Shown piece after piece: positions 1-6,505 of a stretch of DNA of 9,669 nt. Origin of the DNA: an uncultured Eubacteriales bacterium (lineage in GTDB: Bacteria; Bacillota; Clostridia; Monoglobales; Monoglobaceae); assembly GCA_905205855.1 (NCBI GenBank), contig CAJLFL010000061.1, positions 1 to 9,669 on the forward strand, read 5' to 3'. A model generated the notes under the pieces. It worked only from the letters and a program-made list of their open reading frames with translations. It had not been told where the DNA came from and made no database searches. Every line of letters begins with the position of its first letter. Within the stretch, counting starts at the first letter, position 1. The translations under genes and the position numbers were made by a program.

Positions 1-957
1 GGAAAGCTTACACCGGAGGAGTTAAAAAAGATTTATAAGGAAAAAGGATATTCTGTTATTGCGTATACCGATCATGATGTGTTAGTGCCTCATTCAGAAC
101 TTGCTGATGATATGTTTTTACCGTTGAACGGATATGAAATAGAGATAAATGAGGATTTGGACACAGAGTATGCTTATATAAAAACTTGTCATCTGTGTCT
201 GATTGCTATTAAGCATGATAATTTTTCACAGGTATGCTATCACCGGACAAAGTATCTGTTCGGAAACGCTGTAAATTATCACGGAAAAGTTAAGTTTGAC
301 AACACTCTGCCGGATTATGAAAGAGTATATACTGCCGACTGTATAAATGACATTATAAAAAAAGGCAGAGAAGGCGGCTTTTTTGTAACCTATAATCATC
401 CTACATGGTCAACGGAAAATTATGAATATTATTCAAAGTATTCAGGCATGAATGCAATGGAAATATGCAATTACGGTTGTGTTGCGGAAGGGTATCCGGA
501 GTATAATGAAAGAGTATATGATGATATGCTAAAGAATGGAAAAAGAATCTTTTGCATTGGTGCGGATGATAATCATAACAGGGCAAATTCGGATTCAAGA
601 AGATGGGATTCTTTTGGAGCGTTTACTATGATAAAAGCAGATAAACTTGACTATGAAACAATAACCGTTGCTCTGGTAAACGGACCTTTCTATGCCTCAC
701 AGGGACCTGAGATTTATGACCTTTGGTATGAAAACGGAAAGGTCGGTATAACCTGTTCCGAAGCTGATAAAATAGTATATTCAACTGCGTGCAGAAAGAT
801 TGGAACCTTATACAAAGAAGATGCTCCCGACGGAAACATTCTGACAGAGGCTGTTTTTGAGGTAAATCCGGAGGATAAATTCTTCAGAATAACAGTGACG
901 GACGAAAAGGGTAATCATGCGAATACAAATGCATATTTTACCGATGAATTATTTTAA
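1..957 (+). CDS. PHP-domain metal-dependent phosphoesterase, 5' end outside the window
   Basis: The reading frame is open from base 1, so the gene starts upstream; the GTG at 79 lies inside the conserved core and is not the start. The visible 318 residues carry most PHP-type metal-binding motifs: TDHD at visible residues 23-26, NGYEIE at 43-48 with a likely Glu ligand, NHP at 132-134, and GADDNH at 187-192 supplying the late Asp/His pair. The first motif (HxH) would lie upstream. The last ~100 residues look like a beta-rich C-terminal domain of unknown role. PHP proteins of this kind hydrolyse phosphoesters with two or three bound metal ions, but the substrate cannot be told; TrpH-like nucleotide or RNA phosphatases and histidinol phosphatase are known relatives. 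The gene ends in tandem TAA stops followed by a hairpin terminator, so it belongs to an upstream transcription unit. The family is fairly sure, the function is open. Confidence 0.8.
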   Translation, partial: GKLTPEELKKIYKEKGYSVIAYTDHDVLVPHSELADDMFLPLNGYEIEINEDLDTEYAYIKTCHLCLIAIKHDNFSQVCYHRTKYLFGNAVNYHGKVKFDNTLPDYERVYTADCINDIIKKGREGGFFVTYNHPTWSTENYEYYSKYSGMNAMEICNYGCVAEGYPEYNERVYDDMLKNGKRIFCIGADDNHNRANSDSRRWDSFGAFTMIKADKLDYETITVALVNGPFYASQGPEIYDLWYENGKVGITCSEADKIVYSTACRKIGTLYKEDAPDGNILTEAVFEVNPEDKFFRITVTDEKGNHANTNAYFTDELF

Positions 958-966
958 TAACTACAG

Positions 967-998
967 GGCTGTAAAATGTTTTGTTTTACAGTCTTTTT
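967..998 (+). terminator. Intrinsic terminator after the PHP gene
   Basis: CTGTAAAA (969-976) pairs with TTTTACAG (984-991). The stem is extended by a G-U and a G-C pair at its base, with a seven-base loop, and T5 follows at 994-998. It lies ten bases after the PHP stop and separates that gene from the promoter at 1021. Confidence 0.8.
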
Positions 999-1020
999 AT
1001 ATATTAGTATAAAATTTTTA

Positions 1021-1049
1021 TTGAATTTTTCTGTTATTTGTGTTATTAT
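1021..1049 (+). promoter_or_regulatory. Sigma-A-type promoter for the 1088-6447 gene row
   Basis: TTGAAT (1021-1026) and TATTAT (1044-1049) are separated by exactly 17 bases, and a TGn extended -10 element lies at 1041-1043. The predicted transcript would start near 1056, giving a leader of about 30 bases that contains the AGGAGG at 1076. It lies between a terminator and the first gene of the row, which fits a true operon promoter. Confidence 0.7.
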
Positions 1050-1087
1050 AAACTAATAGAAAATTGATATGCTCCAGGAGGTATAAT

Positions 1088-1621
1088 ATGGATATATTTG
1101 TAGAACAGCTTGTTAAAAGAAAACGCAGACCTGTTGATTATGTGCGGATAGGGGCATGTATTCTCGCAATGCTTTTGGTTATATATTTTTTGCCGTTGGG
1201 AATGGGAATTTTAGCTAAGGCAGGATTGGGATTTATAGTTTTTGCCGTATGCTGTGCTCTTATTTATGTTTTGTATTTGCTTGTTACCGCAACTAATATG
1301 GAATATGAATACTGCTTTACAAACGGTGCGCTGGATGTTGATAAAATAATAAACAGAAGAAGCCGCAAAAGATTGATTGAAATGAACGCAAGACGTATAG
1401 ACATGATGGCAGGTACAAAAACGCCTGCTTTTGACAGAATCAAACAAGACAGAAGTATCAAAAAGATTTATGCGTGCACCGGCGTTGAGGATGCAGATAC
1501 ATATTTTATAGATTATGTTGACGACAACGGAAAAAGAATAGCTCTGGTTTTTAACCCGAATGAAAAAATAAGAGATGGATTTAAACGTTATAATCCGCAG
1601 AAGGTACTTTTAAATGATTAA
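1088..1621 (+). CDS. Small two-helix membrane protein, possibly DUF6106-like
   Basis: The start is the ATG at 1088 because AGGAGG (1076-1081) lies six bases before it; the in-frame TTG at 1064 has no such site. The product is 177 residues. A short basic N-terminus (KRKRR near residues 10-14) is followed by two hydrophobic segments at about 20-36 and 44-67, then a soluble C-terminal part of about 110 residues rich in Arg, Lys and Asp, expected in the cytoplasm by the positive-inside rule. The stretch after the second helix (EYEYCFTNGALDVDKII) resembles small clostridial membrane proteins of unknown function that I associate, from memory and without certainty, with DUF6106. It is the first gene after the promoter at 1021 and overlaps the AcpS-NnrD gene by eight bases, which suggests translational coupling. 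No function is proposed. Confidence 0.75.
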   Translation: MDIFVEQLVKRKRRPVDYVRIGACILAMLLVIYFLPLGMGILAKAGLGFIVFAVCCALIYVLYLLVTATNMEYEYCFTNGALDVDKIINRRSRKRLIEMNARRIDMMAGTKTPAFDRIKQDRSIKKIYACTGVEDADTYFIDYVDDNGKRIALVFNPNEKIRDGFKRYNPQKVLLND

Positions 1622-2831
1622 GACCGGAATTGATATTATCGAAATCTCGCGCTTTGACAAAATGGATAAGCTTGATTTGTTTGAAAAAAAGGTTTTTACT
1701 AAAAATGAGCGCAGTTATTTTGATTCCAAAAAGAAAAGAACCGAAAGTGTTGCGGCTTTTTTTGCGGCTAAGGAGGCGTTTGCCAAGTTTATGGGAAGCG
1801 GCTTCAGAGGATTTTCTTTTAAGGATATAGAAATTTTGCATGATGAACTTGGAAAGCCGTATATATTGTTTATGGGGAAACGGGTTAAAGCTGATTTGAG
1901 TATAACTCACTCCGATATAAGCGCAGCGGCAGTTGTATGCGGCGAAGAAAGTGAGTTAAATATTATTAATCCCGAATATATAAAGGAATATCACGCGCTT
2001 TTGCCGAAACGCAGAGAGGATATGCATAAAGGTGACTGCGGCAGAGTGTTTGTGCTTGCAGGCTCACGCGGTATGACGGGCGCCGCTGCATTGTGTGCGA
2101 CAGCTGCACTAAGAAGTGGCAGCGGATTGATAACAGTTGGCTGTCCTGATTCTCAGCAAGCTGTTCTTGCTGTAAAACTAACGGAAGTTATGACACTTCC
2201 TTTGCCTGAAATAAACGGCAAAATTTCCGGTGATGCTATCGAAATGGTAAAACAGCAAAGCTTGATAAGTGATGTGTGTGCTGTTGGTCCCGGACTTGGC
2301 AGGTCTGATGGAATATGGAAATGTATAGAGGCTGTTTTGGCGGCAAATAAGCCTATTTTGCTTGATGCGGATGGTCTAAATTCCATTGCCGGGCATATAA
2401 ATGTATTAGAGAGCAGTCACGCTGAAATTGTAATGACACCTCATCCCGGTGAAATGTCGAGATTATGCAGTTTGTCGATAGCTGAGATTGAAGCAAACCG
2501 TGAAAAGATTGCAGTTGAATTTGCAAAAAAGTATAATGTGACACTTCTTTTAAAAGGAAATCACACGGTTGTTGCATCACCTCGCGGAGAAGTACATATA
2601 AATCCAACAGGCAACAGCGGAATGGCAACCGGAGGGATGGGGGATGTACTTAGCGGTATAATTGCATCGTTTATCGGTCAGGGACTAAGCGGGTTTAATG
2701 CAGCTGTGCTGGGTGCGTTTTTACATGGTTTTGCCGGTGATATAGCCGCAAAAAAAATCGGAAAGTTTGGTATGACAGCGAGTGATGTTATAAGTAATCT
2801 TCCGGAGGCGATAGAGGCTCTTAATTATTAA
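1614..2831 (+). CDS. Fusion protein: holo-ACP synthase (AcpS) + ADP-dependent NAD(P)H-hydrate dehydratase (NnrD)
   Basis: A single 405-residue frame joins two complete enzymes. Residues 1-~112 are AcpS, which moves 4'-phosphopantetheine from CoA to acyl carrier protein: GIDIIEISRF with metal ligand D7, AAKEAF with E54, and SITHSD with H99. From about residue 118 to the end is the YjeF C-terminal (NnrD) fold, which repairs hydrated NAD(P)H using ADP: HKGDCGRVFVLAGS, GPGLG at 225-229, DADG at 251-254, TPHPGE at 275-280, KGNHTVV at 314-320, and the glycine-rich GMGDVLSG at 341-348 with likely catalytic D344. The linker is only a few residues, and no stop or obvious frame break lies at the junction. 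NnrD is more often fused to the epimerase NnrE, of which there is no trace here. The ATG at 1614 is preceded by GAAGGT (1600-1605) and overlaps the upstream gene. The domain calls are very sure. Confidence 0.93.
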   Translation: MIKTGIDIIEISRFDKMDKLDLFEKKVFTKNERSYFDSKKKRTESVAAFFAAKEAFAKFMGSGFRGFSFKDIEILHDELGKPYILFMGKRVKADLSITHSDISAAAVVCGEESELNIINPEYIKEYHALLPKRREDMHKGDCGRVFVLAGSRGMTGAAALCATAALRSGSGLITVGCPDSQQAVLAVKLTEVMTLPLPEINGKISGDAIEMVKQQSLISDVCAVGPGLGRSDGIWKCIEAVLAANKPILLDADGLNSIAGHINVLESSHAEIVMTPHPGEMSRLCSLSIAEIEANREKIAVEFAKKYNVTLLLKGNHTVVASPRGEVHINPTGNSGMATGGMGDVLSGIIASFIGQGLSGFNAAVLGAFLHGFAGDIAAKKIGKFGMTASDVISNLPEAIEALNY

Positions 2832-2853
2832 ATAACAGAAACGGAGTTATAAA

Positions 2854-3459
2854 ATGAAAAAGAGCATTGCTGTACTTGCGGTTATTTTACTGATGATTGG
2901 GAATGTCGGATGCAGGGCTGATATAAATGCAGAGCTGGATAAAAGATTTAAAGACATAGAAAGCTATAGTGCATGTGTTACTGTTACAGTTCTTGGAAAC
3001 GGTAAAAGCGAAAGCTTTAAAATGCAGCAAACCTGGAAAGCACCGGATAAATATAAAAGTGAAATAACAGAGCCGGAACATATGAAGGGTACTGTCAGTG
3101 TTATTAACTCTGACGGGATATGGCTTAAGATTGGAGATGCGTCTCCTGTGAGGATGGAACAGGGCACTGAGAGCATGAACACAGAATATATGTTTATTTC
3201 TGACTTTTTAAAAGATTATTATGCCGAGGAACATGCTGATAAGCTTGTTGAAGACAGCGAAGGAAAGGTAATGCTTAATGCTTCAACACGAGGTACAAAC
3301 AAAAAACGATTTACTCAGAATCTTTCCGTTGATGTCAGACATAAATATATGCCTGATAAGCTTCAGACTTTTGACAGTAAGGGTAATGAGGTGCTCAGAG
3401 TAGAGTTTGAGAAATTTACCCCCAATATAAAAATTGATGATTCTGAATTTAATTTATAG
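2854..3459 (+). CDS. LolA-like lipoprotein of the YdcC/GerS type
   Basis: The 201-residue product starts at an ATG with GGAG (2843-2846) seven bases before it. An N-terminal signal (MKKS followed by a hydrophobic run) ends at a Cys, residue 20, in GNVGC. This is a plausible lipoprotein cleavage site, although the -3 residue is Asn rather than the usual Leu. The mature part is predicted beta-rich, with YSACVTVTV, QTWKAPDKYKSEI and a C-terminal LRVEFEKF, in line with the LolA/LolB-like fold of B. subtilis YdcC and C. difficile GerS. In those species the gene also sits directly before alr; GerS acts with the amidase CwlD in spore cortex modification and is needed for germination. Position and fold suggest the same family, but sequence divergence in it is high, so a GerS role is inference. 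Expected site: outer face of a membrane. Confidence 0.75.
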   Translation: MKKSIAVLAVILLMIGNVGCRADINAELDKRFKDIESYSACVTVTVLGNGKSESFKMQQTWKAPDKYKSEITEPEHMKGTVSVINSDGIWLKIGDASPVRMEQGTESMNTEYMFISDFLKDYYAEEHADKLVEDSEGKVMLNASTRGTNKKRFTQNLSVDVRHKYMPDKLQTFDSKGNEVLRVEFEKFTPNIKIDDSEFNL

Positions 3460-3509
3460 ATAAAACTAAGAATTAAGCTTGTACTACTAGAAAGGAGGAA
3501 GGAATCAAA

Positions 3510-4709
3510 ATGGAGCTAAAAAAAAGAGCTTGGACTGAGATTAACCTTGATGCCCTTGCAAATAACATAAAAAACATACGCGAGTATGTTAAACCGGAAG
3601 TCAGGGTTATGGGAGTGGTTAAAGCTGACGCGTACGGACATGGATTTACCGAAGCGGTTAACGTTTTCCTTGAGAACGGCGCTGATTTTCTTGCTGTTGC
3701 TTGTATAGATGAAGCAATGCAAATAAGAAAAAGCGGAATTGACAGTCCGATTCTAATTCTTGGTTATACCGCTGCAGCCTATGCTGAGCGGCTTGTTCAG
3801 TATAATATTATTCCCGCCTGTTTTGATTATGAATTTGCAAGTGCGATGTCCAAAGCAGCGGTAAAGCTTCGCAGAACAGCCAAGATACATATTAAAATTG
3901 ATACCGGAATGGGCAGAATCGGTCTTAGGTATACAGAGAATGATGAAGAAAATCAAAAAACGATTGATACTCTTTTAAAAATAGCTGTGCTGCCCGGAGT
4001 CGAGATTGAAGGTATATTTACACATTTTTCTGTTGCTGATGATAATGATGATGACTATACCAAGTTGCAATATAACAGATTTAAGGCTATATGCGACAGA
4101 CTTAAAGATAACGGCTTAGATGTGCCGATTAAGCATTGCTGCAACAGCGCTGCATTAATTAGGTTTCCGGAAATGCATATGGATATGGTTCGGCCGGGAA
4201 TAATACTCTACGGACACAGACCATCTGATTATGTTGATTGCGGAAAACTGCATCTTAAACCTGTTATGGAATTTAAAGCAAAAATAACACATATAAAAAT
4301 AGTTGACAAAAACACAAGTATAAGTTATGGCAGAAAATATACTGCTGATACAAAACGTAAAATTGCTACGGTTTCCGTTGGATATGCTGATGGATATTCG
4401 CGTACACTGTCAGGAAAAGCTAAAGTTATTGCCGGTGGAAAATTGTGTGAAATTGTCGGAAATATTTGTATGGATCAATGTATGATTGATGTAACAGATG
4501 TAAATAATATAGCTATCGGAGACGATGTCATCTTATTCGGCAAGAGTGATGATATAGAATTACCGGTAGAGAGCCTTGCCGAAAAGATGGGAACCATCAG
4601 CTATGAGATTCTTTGTAATATCGGCAAGCGTGTTCCGCGTATATTTATGCAAAACGGCAGAATAACTGGAAGTCACAGCTTTTTGTTTGATCCGCCGTTT
4701 ACAGACTGA
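3510..4709 (+). CDS. alr: Alanine racemase
   Basis: A 399-residue PLP enzyme of fold type III that interconverts L- and D-alanine for peptidoglycan. Visible signatures: VVKADAYGHG with the PLP lysine K38; IKIDTGMGRIGLR with R136, which supports the second catalytic residue; THFSVAD with H172; HCCNSAA at 209-215; MVRPGIILYG; SYGRKYT with the catalytic Tyr at 273; GNICMDQCMIDV; and GTISYEILCNIGKRVPR near the C-terminus. It is complete, with a C-terminal tail slightly longer than in many homologues. AAAGGAGG (3491-3498) precedes the ATG at a rather long spacing of 11 bases. It lies directly after the GerS/YdcC-like lipoprotein gene. In C. difficile, the alr next to gerS supplies spore-linked alanine racemization; whether this one is the housekeeping or a sporulation racemase cannot be seen. 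Confidence 0.97.
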   Translation: MELKKRAWTEINLDALANNIKNIREYVKPEVRVMGVVKADAYGHGFTEAVNVFLENGADFLAVACIDEAMQIRKSGIDSPILILGYTAAAYAERLVQYNIIPACFDYEFASAMSKAAVKLRRTAKIHIKIDTGMGRIGLRYTENDEENQKTIDTLLKIAVLPGVEIEGIFTHFSVADDNDDDYTKLQYNRFKAICDRLKDNGLDVPIKHCCNSAALIRFPEMHMDMVRPGIILYGHRPSDYVDCGKLHLKPVMEFKAKITHIKIVDKNTSISYGRKYTADTKRKIATVSVGYADGYSRTLSGKAKVIAGGKLCEIVGNICMDQCMIDVTDVNNIAIGDDVILFGKSDDIELPVESLAEKMGTISYEILCNIGKRVPRIFMQNGRITGSHSFLFDPPFTD

Positions 4710-4881
4710 TAATGCTACATAACCGTTTTGGGGTTGCTTGATTTTAAGTATGTACCATAATCAGCCAAGCCGCATAGAATGTCAGTAAGAAGAATGTTTT
4801 TTAGTCATGAAGATTAAAAAACCGTTATTTAATTAGAAATAACGATCACAGCTGAATTTTAACTTGCGGAGAGTGGAAATT
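4710..4881 (+). promoter_or_regulatory. Structured alr-mazF intergenic region, no antitoxin gene
   Basis: These 172 bases hold no credible reading frame; all frames are broken by stops within a few codons. They contain three inverted repeats. GCTTGATT (4736-4743) faces AATCAGCCAAGC (4759-4770) imperfectly. GTTTTTTA (4796-4803) faces TAAAAAAC (4815-4822). CGTTATTT (4823-4830) faces AAATAACG (4837-4844). The last two abut exactly, so as RNA they could stack. A weak sigma-A-like pair, TTGCTT (4734-4739) and CATAAT (4756-4761) with a 16-base spacer, overlaps the first repeat. In related genomes this position often carries a small antitoxin gene. The region may be a mazF leader or an operator, but that is inference. 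Confidence 0.5.
4868..4871 (+). promoter_or_regulatory. Ribosome binding site that sets the mazF TTG start
   Basis: GGAG at 4868-4871 lies ten bases before the TTG at 4882 and begins only two bases after the alternative TTG at 4864-4866, so it can serve only the later start. Translation from 4882 gives IVKRGDIYYADL right after the initiator, matching the known N-terminus of B. subtilis EndoA (MIVKRGD). Confidence 0.65.
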
Positions 4882-5226
4882 TTGATTGTAAAAAGAGGAG
4901 ATATTTATTATGCTGATCTGAGTCCGGTTGTCGGCTCGGAGCAGGGTGGGATTCGTCCTGTCCTGATAATTCAGAACGATGTCGGAAACAAGTACAGTCC
5001 AACTGTAATTGCTACGGCTATTACTTCACAAATAAACAAAGCAAAAATGCCGACACATATTGAGATAGATGCAGGAGGCTTTGGACTTTCACGGGATTCG
5101 GTAGTGTTGGCTGAGCAGATACGAACTATAGATAAACAGCGTCTGAAAGAAAAAATTGGTCATTTGGACGGAAATTTAATGGACAAGGTAAATGAAGCTT
5201 TGGAGATTTCGTTCGGCTTGACCTGA
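4882..5226 (+). CDS. mazF: MazF/EndoA-type sequence-specific endoribonuclease toxin
   Basis: From the TTG at 4882 the product has 114 residues, about the length of B. subtilis EndoA (NdoA), and it resembles that protein closely along its whole length: RGDIYYADLSPVVGSEQGGIRPVLIIQND, PTVIATAITSQ, KMPTHIEID, DSVVLAEQIRTIDKQRL. The residues corresponding to the EndoA active site are present at the same numbers: R25 in GGIRP, T48 in AITSQ and Q79 in AEQIR. The family cleaves single-stranded mRNA; EndoA prefers UACAU. The start at 4864 suggested by frame length would add six unconserved residues. It follows alr as in Bacillus, but the small antitoxin gene that normally sits just before it is absent. 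The long conserved match argues for an active toxin, so control must come from elsewhere or from the upstream leader. Confidence 0.95.
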   Translation: MIVKRGDIYYADLSPVVGSEQGGIRPVLIIQNDVGNKYSPTVIATAITSQINKAKMPTHIEIDAGGFGLSRDSVVLAEQIRTIDKQRLKEKIGHLDGNLMDKVNEALEISFGLT

Positions 5227-5237
5227 TGTAAATTATG

Positions 5238-5272
5238 TTCGGAGAGGGGAAACAACGCAGCACCTCTCCGAA
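5238..5272 (+). other. GC-rich stem-loop after mazF, without a T-run
   Basis: TTCGGAGAGG (5238-5247) and CCTCTCCGAA (5263-5272) form a perfect ten-base stem with a 15-base loop, 12 bases after the mazF stop. No T-run follows on the plus strand, and no A-run precedes it that would serve the minus strand. It is therefore better read as an mRNA-stabilising or processing hairpin, or a protein-dependent terminator, than as a classical intrinsic terminator. Confidence 0.7.
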
Positions 5273-5302
5273 TGGAAATTTGTCTGAGAAAGGAAGATGA
5301 AG

Positions 5303-5782
5303 ATGAAAAACAAAAGCAGATTCGTTAGAATTGGGATTACGCTGGGAATATGCCTGACATTGGCAGGTGGTATTGCGGTTTTTTCAGAGCCGGGAGGTAC
5401 TGATGATCCTGTTGTTACAAAAAGCTACATAGTAGATAAGGTTATTCCTGACATTAAAGCTTATGTTGACGAACGATTCGGAATTGCGGCATCTGAGGGC
5501 GTGGCTTCATCAAGGACAGACAGCTTTACTGTCATCAATGTTTCTGCCGGTAAGCGTGTGATATGCAGCGCCGGAACAGAACTTATACTCAGAATGGGAA
5601 AAGGAACTGTTATTGCAACCGAAAAGGGTGGTCTTGCTGACACAACTGACGGATATGATCTTGCAAACGGAACGGCAATGCCTTCAAATCATCAGCTTAT
5701 TGTTCCTGTTGCAGACGGACGCGGTTTTAAAGCCGATACAGATGTTATTATAATGATAAAAGGCGGATACACAGTCGAATGA
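5303..5782 (+). CDS. Small conserved exported protein of unknown function
   Basis: Two ATGs lie six bases apart (5297 and 5303). AAAGGA (5289-5294) is only two bases from the first and eight from the second, so 5303 is preferred, giving 159 residues. The N-terminus is a typical export signal or single anchor: KNKSRFVR followed by a hydrophobic stretch at about 9-27 that ends near FSEP. The rest is outside the membrane: an acidic TDDPVVTKSYIVDKVIPDIKAYVDERF segment, a low-complexity link, then a beta-rich domain with GTELILRMGKGTVIA, GLADTTDGYDLANG, MPSNHQLIVPVADGRGF and a final MIKGGYTVE. I recognise this pattern from uncharacterised clostridial exported proteins but know no assigned role. 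There is no metal or catalytic signature that I can name. It overlaps the HAD gene by four bases (ATGA), so the two are probably translated together. Confidence 0.8.
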   Translation: MKNKSRFVRIGITLGICLTLAGGIAVFSEPGGTDDPVVTKSYIVDKVIPDIKAYVDERFGIAASEGVASSRTDSFTVINVSAGKRVICSAGTELILRMGKGTVIATEKGGLADTTDGYDLANGTAMPSNHQLIVPVADGRGFKADTDVIIMIKGGYTVE

Positions 5783-6447
5783 CAGCTAAAATGGGTTTGC
5801 CGGATTTTAAAAACGGCAGGTTTAAGGCGGCTCTTTTTGATCTGGATGGAACATTAGTGGATTCCATGTGGGTTTGGGAGAGATTGATGATTGACTTTGT
5901 AGAAAAGTATAAACTTGAAACTCCGCAGTACATATATGATGAAGTGGCACATATGAGTCTTGCACAAAGTTCTGTTTATGTAAGACAGGAACTTGGACTG
6001 AGTATGACGCCTGATGAAATATATGCGGAATGGTCCGGAACACTGAAGGAAGCATATGCAAATAAAATAAAGGCAAAACCGGGCGCAGAAGCTTATATTA
6101 AGAGGCTTTCTGAGTATGGGATACGAATAGGTCTTGCGACCGCTTGTGACCCTGTTTTAGGTGAATTATGCCTAAAAAATAATAATCTGTATGGCTTGTT
6201 TGATACAATGGTTTATGTAGATGATGTCGGAAAAGGGAAAAATTTTCCGGATATTTTTCTCAGATGTCTTGACAATCTGAGTTGTAAGCCTGAAGAAACA
6301 GTTTTGTTTGATGATATAATAGTATCAATTAAGACAGCAAAAAGTATGGGTATGGCAGCGGTTGCGGTGGAGGAAAGCAAAGATGCAGCGGTTAAAGAAC
6401 AGCTGATAAAAGAGGCAGATTATTATATTACGGATTTTGAAATCTAA
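5779..6447 (+). CDS. HAD-superfamily hydrolase, beta-phosphoglucomutase/phosphatase-like
   Basis: A complete 222-residue subfamily I HAD protein. Motif I is FDLDGTLVDS with nucleophile D21 and acid/base D23. A helical cap follows, roughly residues 30-100. Motif II is the Thr of IGLATACD (T121). The motif III lysine lies in the GKGKNFPDIF segment (K152 or K154). Motif IV is VLFDDI with D178/D179, followed by the usual SIKTAKSMGMAAVAV. These enzymes hydrolyse or isomerise small phosphorylated metabolites; the substrate is not predictable here. The ATG at 5779 overlaps the stop of the exported-protein gene as ATGA; a second ATG at 5791 is possible. It is the last gene of the row and ends inside the left arm of a strong terminator. 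Confidence 0.92.
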   Translation: MTAKMGLPDFKNGRFKAALFDLDGTLVDSMWVWERLMIDFVEKYKLETPQYIYDEVAHMSLAQSSVYVRQELGLSMTPDEIYAEWSGTLKEAYANKIKAKPGAEAYIKRLSEYGIRIGLATACDPVLGELCLKNNNLYGLFDTMVYVDDVGKGKNFPDIFLRCLDNLSCKPEETVLFDDIIVSIKTAKSMGMAAVAVEESKDAAVKEQLIKEADYYITDFEI

Positions 6448-6477
6448 AAAGGACAGTGTGAAAACACTGTCCTTTTT
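6446..6477. terminator. Bidirectional intrinsic terminator between convergent HAD and rpmB genes
   Basis: A perfect 14-base stem (6446-6459 with 6464-6477) is capped by GAAA, with A5 at the left foot and T5 at the right foot. It can therefore end transcription on both strands. The HAD stop codon overlaps its left arm, and the rpmB stop lies about 30 bases to the right. Confidence 0.92.
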
Positions 6478-6505
6478 GTAATGTCAAATATAAGAGCGTG
6501 TAAGA

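Noticed and set aside
1581..1910. Open frame on the minus strand, about 109 codons, opposite the start of the AcpS-NnrD gene
   Set aside because: It lies opposite strongly conserved AcpS coding sequence, has no ribosome binding site, and its translation resembles no family.
3460..3509. Possible promoter or terminator between the lipoprotein gene and alr
   Set aside because: No -35/-10 pair with proper spacing and no stem-loop is visible; the two genes look co-transcribed.
4710..4881. Search for a short mazE-type antitoxin reading frame before mazF
   Set aside because: All three plus frames meet stops within about 25 codons, and none has a ribosome binding site with a start and a basic DNA-binding N-terminus.
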